Positions 58,524-64,000 of a stretch of 64,000 nucleotides of DNA are shown here, one piece after another. This stretch comes from Gigaspora rosea (taxonomy: Eukaryota; Glomeromycota; Glomeromycetes; Diversisporales; Gigasporaceae). Numbering within the stretch: the first letter of the stretch is position 1; each line of letters opens with the position of its first letter. The DNA is taken from the NCBI GenBank assembly GCA_003550325.1, contig QKWP01000778.1:85581-149580 (forward strand). Reading direction: 5' to 3'. The notes under the pieces were generated by a model. The model was not told where the DNA came from. It saw only the letters and a list, made by a program, of their open reading frames with translations, and searched no databases. The position numbers and the translations under genes are program-made.

Positions 58524-59821
58524 ATGCAGATGGAGATAATCACTACACAATTAGATGCAGTTAGAGATTTTCTTAACAACCCGACTGATAAGATTTTGAA
58601 GGCTATTCCGGCATTAAGATATGAAACAAGCAGCAAAGAACAAGAGGAGTTCATCATTAAATTTATGAACATTGCACACCCATCGGTGGAATCAGCTATT
58701 CTGCGAATCTTAGAATTACAAGAGGCAGAAAGTAAGAAACAAGAACAAGTAAATGAAGAAGCACTGCTTAAAGAAAAGGAACTTCGCCTACAGGAAGAAA
58801 AAGAGAACCAGTTAAAAAAGGAAACTCTAGAAAGGAATTAGCGGAAAAAAAGAAAATACTACTGGTGCTTTCAGAAATAGGCTGTCTAGATTATGGTACT
58901 GAAGAACAACTTAGCAGTATTATGGATACAGAAGAAGAGAAAGATCTACCTGAAGACAAAAAGGATATATATGGATCGATACATGCTCCAGGAAATAGAT
59001 TAAATTTAAAGTATGAAGGGAAAAGTATAACAGGACAAACAAACGTGCCTATAGTCAAATCAAACAAAGGGAAAAAAGTATTGTACATGCCGAAAAATAC
59101 AGAAAAAAGTATAACAGAGGTCTTTCACCCTAAAAATAATATAGATGAGGAGACGAAATTGAAAAGGACCAAGATCACCTTTTGGGACATGCCTGCAAAG
59201 GGTAGAACGGACAATCTGCTTAAATTCATTAATAACTTTGGCCAAATAGAAAATTCGTATCGCACAGGCAATAGAGCCGGTCATGCTAAACTCGAACTTG
59301 TAGTATACTTATCTTCTAATAAAGAAGAACAGCTTCAAAGCACTTGGGCAATTCCACGCAATAATGAATCGCTGACTCGTATGACAATTGGAGAGAATGG
59401 AAAAGAAGTACTAAAATCTAGAAGGAAAATAACGGCAAAACTTTCTGGCCTACCACATACTACAAATGAAGTAATCTTGTGGAGACAGCTTAAACATACT
59501 AAGGCCAAGATGGTTCATATTTTTAAAAACAGAAATGGTTATTAAAAAGGATCAGCTCTAGTGGAATTTGAAAATATGGAGGACAAGCAAAAGGTACTCA
59601 AAACCAGAATTAAATATTTCAATTCAATGCTTAGCTGGATTTATGAAGAACTGGATGACTCTACCATGGAAGAAAGTCGAGAGGAGAAATCTATCATTTC
59701 ACACAATCGCTTCATAAAAGAAGTAGAAAGTAAGAAAGAAAGTAGAAGTATCGAAAAAAATGCACACACATTTCAAACTGATATTAATAACAAAGACTTA
59801 CTCTTGGAAATTTTAAGCTGA
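58524..59821 (+). pseudogene. LINE ORF1 relic
   Basis: First ORF of a non-LTR retrotransposon, expected to encode an RNA-binding/chaperone protein. It starts at the ATG at 58524. A frameshift near 58840 joins the first part (coiled-coil-like, Lys/Glu/Gln rich: LLKEKELRLQEEKENQLKKE) to a second frame (from about 58845) with an RRM-like pair (KRTKITFWDMPAKGRTDNLL and ITAKLSGLPHTTNEVI). A stop at 59543-59545 interrupts the second half, which resumes in the same frame to 59821. No CCHC knuckle is seen. The RRM assignment is by pattern only. Confidence 0.65.
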
Positions 59822-59921
59822 TTAACCCGACTAGAAGGGTCACATAGATTTAACAATCACGAGGGCTCAAATTTTTTCTCAGCACACAAAAGCAACTATT
59901 CATACAAAAAAAGGTTCTCAT

Positions 59922-62900
59922 ATGGAGAATGGGCAAAAGACAAGGATTGGCCAAACTACTCCTAATAGTAGCCGTGGGCGTCTTAAAGAAAACTGGCAGC
60001 ACAGGCAGCAGGTGCTAAGAAAAAAAGGAGGGGAAACGAACAATCTTTTGACATTTGCATTTCATAACATTAATGGGATTAAATCAAACAAAACAAAGTT
60101 AGAGAGCCCAGTCGATTTGATGGATTTAAAAGAAGTAGATATAGTTGGATTGTGTGAAACAAACATTCAAGAAAAGGAAGGCAAATGGTTAATAAATAAG
60201 GACGAAAATTATAGGGGCTTTTGGGCATCAGCAGAGGAAGATAAGAAGAAGAGTTTAGGCGTAGCAATAATTATATACAAAAAAATTGAAAAGCACATAG
60301 CGAGAGTAATAAGATGGTCACCCTACACGATCGAAACAAATATGGTATTCAAAAATGAAGTCTGGTACCTTTTCGTCGTTTATATCCTGCCCAACAATAA
60401 AGAACAAGAGAAAGAAATATGCAAGAACTTATTTAATAGAGTTGAGAATATACAAAAATCTAGTAAAGCAAAGGTCCTAATTATGGGTGACTTTAATGCA
60501 GAGGCCAATAATAACATGTTAATAGCAAGAATTCAAATACAGGTCCTAACAGGCAAATTCTGTTACAAAAGCTATTAAACAGAGGCTTTAAAAACACATT
60601 CACGCATTTAAATACAGGTGTTAGTAGCACTACACGAAAAGGTCTAACCAAAGACTCAGAAATTGATTACATTTGGTTATTGCACAACTGGCATGTTGAC
60701 TTAGCAAAGTGCAAAATACAGGAAATGAGCTTATACATGAATAGTGACCATCACATGGTCTTTGCCTGGTTATTTGTTAGAATTCATGTTCCTAGCCAAA
60801 AAAGTGCTCAAAGACGGAGAGCAAAAAGCAAAAAAATTTGTATTGACACAAATAAAATTCAGAAAGAGGATTGGATTACCTTCACAAAAAGAACGGACGA
60901 GATCTTAAAGTCCAAAGTAGAAAAACAGAAGAAAACAAGCAGTAAAAGTGCCAGAACAGAAGCATTGGTCCTTCAAGAAGATCTGGATAATAAATGGGAC
61001 TGGTTAGAATTGAGTATAAGAACAGCAATAAACAAAATCCTACCAAAGAAGTGGTTTACTGCAACAAAAACTAAAGAACCTAGCGAAGAACAAACTCACA
61101 GTCTGCGAAAACTGTCCAAACAGCTAAACAAACTGTGTAGAAAGAGTAAAAAACATATAGGACAAGCATTAAATAACAAAGATAAAGAAGAGTTAGAAAG
61201 CATCTCGAAAGTAATCAAAGCGGATTTAGAAGAGGGCTTAATTTTTGAAATGAAATCGATCTATGGTCAGATAAAATTTACAAGCATTTGGAACTTATGG
61301 CTAAACTGGTTAAGAAAGTATGAAACAAAAAAAACATGTTACTAGAAGAATCCAAGATTAGAGAGAGTATAGAAGAAAGATGCGACAGAATAGTCACGAA
61401 TCAAAAATTAATGCTAAATAGCATCTTAGAGAGGCCGACCAAGAAAATTAAAATAGATAGAGTTTGTGAAGATGTGGGGGATGACTTTAAGTTATATACA
61501 GAAGAAAAAGAAGTTCTCGACCGAGTGGAAATAAATTTCACAGAACAATTTAGAAAAAGAAATTTTGATGTTAGAAATTTAAAACAAGAATGGCAGGAGC
61601 GATATAAACCGAACGAGGATATAAAAGAAGAATGATACGCCCAAGTACTAGGTGAACTTACTTTGGAAGAATGGAAACAGGCACTTTCCACAACACGTAG
61701 CAACTCAGCGCCTGGAATATCGGGAATCATATATCCTGTCTTAAGGCAGCTCAGAAAGTACACAACACGGTTTTGTATTGAATTTCTGTCCAAGTGTTTA
61801 GCAAGTGGCAAAATACTACAGAAGTGGAAATTGGGTCTTTTATATCCTATACCGAAAAAAGATGAGTGGAATTTCAATTTGAACAATATTCGGCCTATCT
61901 TACTTTTAGAAACAGTAAGAAAAGTTTTAAACAAGGTTTTAATGTGAAGATTAGATCGAATCTTTAAAGAAAAAAAATACTGAAAGGTCCAAATTTCGCG
62001 GGTCTGTCAGGAGAAAGTACTGAAGATCCTATACACATTTTAAATTGTATAACAGAAGAGGCCAGGGAGAAGAAAAAAGAGCTATAGGTCTTATTCCAAG
62101 ACATGCAAAAGGCCTTTGATTCGGTGAGTATGGATTCTCTAGAGTTGGCCCTTAGAAGAATTAAGCTACCCGAAAATCTTTGCAAATATGTTGTAAACCT
62201 CTTCTCCAAGAGACAATTTGAAGTTATAACTGCTTTCGGTAATACAAAACAAGTTATAGCCAGTGATGGTATTGATCAAGGAGAGGTGTTCTCTCTGTTG
62301 GTCTGGCGTATATTTTATGATCCTCTTTTATGTGAAATTCAAAGACGGAAAAAGTGGGAGTACAAAGTTGAGGTAGAATGGCCTGTAGACTTGCGTACTA
62401 ATAAAATTGAACATATAAAATGGCGACAAGCAGTTTTGGCTTACGCTGACGATACGACCTGGATCGCTAAGACCAAAGAGGAGCTAGAGGAGATGCTGGA
62501 GGTGGCTGATGACTTTTACAAATTGAATGACATTAGAATTAACAAGAACAAATCAGAATTGATAGTGATTAACGGAAATCAGCAAGCATCAAATAAAGAA
62601 TACAAAATCTGCTCTAGCGATGGAACAGAAATCCAAGCAAAAGAAAAGGATAATCCGGCAAGGTTTCTCGGCATCTGGGTTTCTGAGAAAAACAGCAAAA
62701 ACTGTGGTCTAAAACTGGTGGAGCAGAAAATCCAAAGTTTAATAAGGATTTTAAAAAAGAAAAAGGTTACACTCGGGCATCTACAATACATCAACAACAA
62801 GGTTTTAATACCCAGAATAGAATACAGATTAAGATGTCACATAGTAAGCAAGCAGGTGTGCGATCGTTTGCACAGACCATGGTTAATACTCATTAAAAAC

Positions 62901-64000
62901 AAGGCAGGGCTGGCAAGTTCTACAGCAAATGGAATCCTGCATCATCGTAATCTTGTGGGACTTAGAACGATCTAGCAAGCAAGACTAGCTCAGCAAATAC
63001 CAAGTCTAATTGAAAGATTAAACAATACAGGAACAGTAGGGTCGGTAACTTGGATTAGACTTAGACAGGCTCAGCTAGATAGTAAAAGTACAGAGTGTAT
63101 TCTTGTTTGGAACACTAACAGATGCAAGAGTAGTGAGTTTCGTTTCAATTTTAATGCAAAGTTAGTGCAAGAAGCAAAAACAATTAAAATCAAGCTAGAG
63201 TGCAAAGAATTAGAAGAGGCGGTGAAGCTCGCAGACAAAAACAATAATAAAATTTGGACCCTCCTAAGTATGAAGGAAAGAAAAAGTTTCTTGAAGAATA
63301 AAAGCAATCATTGGATAATAGTAGAGCAGTTAAGGGGAGTAACAAAATCAGGTGATTTTTTAGGGGGGGAGGGGGGTAAAAAAAGTTGAAATTATATATA
63401 AGAACCTGACTATTTATATATTAAGAAAGAGGGAGGGGGGTAGGCCTCTGATAAAAAATAATCAGGTGATTAATGACACTGCCCTAATTAGTCTGTGGAA
63501 AAAGCCAGTATGGTTTCAAAGAATAGAAGAGCTTTTAATATACAACACTATAACAAGGGAAGTTAAGTCCCAATTTAGATTAGTATATGGAAACAGCTTG
63601 GCGACCCAACCTACCTTGATAATGGTTTCTAGAGACAAAAGAAAGTTGGAATGGGTTCTCTTCGGTACAAGTAGAGATAAGACTGAGATAGGAAGAATTA
63701 AAAGAAAAAGATGAGAAGTCATGGAAATTGAGCACTGGACCGATGGAAAAGAAAACAATGAGTCTCTTGTAAAATGTGCAGGGTGCCAAATAGGTGAAGA
63801 GAACATTAATGAAATATGTATAATTAGGAAAAAGTTCAGTGAAAGTAGAAGAGCTTTGAAAAAAGGAGTTGTCAAAAGAAAAGGGGAGAACAGAGCATTC
63901 TGTGAAATCACACTTAACTCTTTGAGCACGTGTATTGGTTCACAAACCCAAGACCCAGGAACAGTAAACACGGACGTAAAAGTTTTCGTCGAAACGGTAG
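59922..64000 (+). pseudogene. LINE ORF2 relic: APE endonuclease and reverse transcriptase
   Basis: Non-LTR retrotransposon polyprotein, broken but readable. Endonuclease: FHNINGIKSN, VGLCETNI and MGDFNAE (59922-60578), then after a frameshift SEIDYIWL and SDHHMVF (about 60655-60770), together the APE catalytic set. A linker rich in Lys/Glu follows. Reverse transcriptase: SNSAPGISGI and IPKKDEW (61690-61870), then QDMQKAFDSV, DGIDQGEVFSLLVW and the catalytic AYADDTTW (about 62095-62460). A thumb-like region follows. Frameshifts lie near 60530, 61340 and 61970; in-frame stops include 61633, 62085, 62973 and 63712. A MITE is inserted at 63334-63484. The C-terminal part (CAGCQIGEE) continues past the window end, so the 3' end is unseen. 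It cannot encode an active enzyme as it stands. Confidence 0.88.
63334..63484 (+). mobile_element. PIF/Harbinger-like 152-bp MITE, copy 4, in LINE ORF2
   Basis: Same family as 38565, with TAA on both sides (63331-63333, 63485-63487). Element plus one target copy is 154 bp, which shifts the reading frame by one. The frames upstream (62103-63330) and downstream (63466 on) differ by exactly that amount, so they would be one frame without it. Confidence 0.9.

Noticed and set aside
61401-63971. Minus-strand ORFs across the LINE
   Set aside because: They are antisense to readable reverse transcriptase and endonuclease coding sequence.

Overview
The window looks like a nuclear segment of a repeat-rich, extremely AT-rich fungal genome. 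The two intron-containing genes carry many short introns (about 55-115 bp) with GT..AG ends, and they encode general transcription factors of eukaryotic type (TAF5 of TFIID/SAGA and Tfb4/p34 of TFIIH). A PPR protein, DNA transposon debris and a LINE complete the coding content. The combination (about 75-80% AT, sparse genes, dense MITEs, hAT and LINE relics) is what one expects of an early-diverging fungus such as a Glomeromycotina arbuscular mycorrhizal fungus. That placement is inference and no marker here proves it.

Layout. 1-3500: palindromic repeats and a tRNA-headed SINE. 3552-6431 (+): TAF5, 13 exons. 6660-7760: ~100-bp tandem array. 8400-9854 (-): PPR protein. 10-26 kb: almost only non-autonomous DNA transposons, palindromes and A-rich low-complexity DNA, including one apparent assembly gap. 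26.9-31 kb: a second SINE copy and a decayed hAT transposase with BED finger (-), interrupted by a block holding a PPR fragment between two MITEs. 31.4-34.8 kb: a 3.4-kb TIR element filled with a ~95-bp minisatellite. 35-50 kb: nested foldback elements, two tandem arrays and a second assembly gap. 51826-52452 (+): a Ser/Thr-rich single-pass membrane protein. 53632-55224 (-): TFB4, 9 exons. 55.2-58.5 kb: a lone exon-like ORF and short palindromic and tandem repeats. 58.5-64 kb (+): a decayed LINE with ORF1, APE endonuclease and reverse transcriptase, running off the window and carrying a MITE.

Most of the window is readable as transposon biology. Many elements have both ends and matching target-site duplications (TSDs): a TTA/TAA group (PIF/Harbinger-like), an 8-bp group (hAT-like, several sharing AGGACC termini), a 9-bp group (Mutator-like foldbacks) and TA-flanked elements (Tc1/mariner-like). 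Nesting gives a relative insertion order. The four recognisable host genes have no evident functional link beyond TAF5 and Tfb4 both serving RNA polymerase II initiation.
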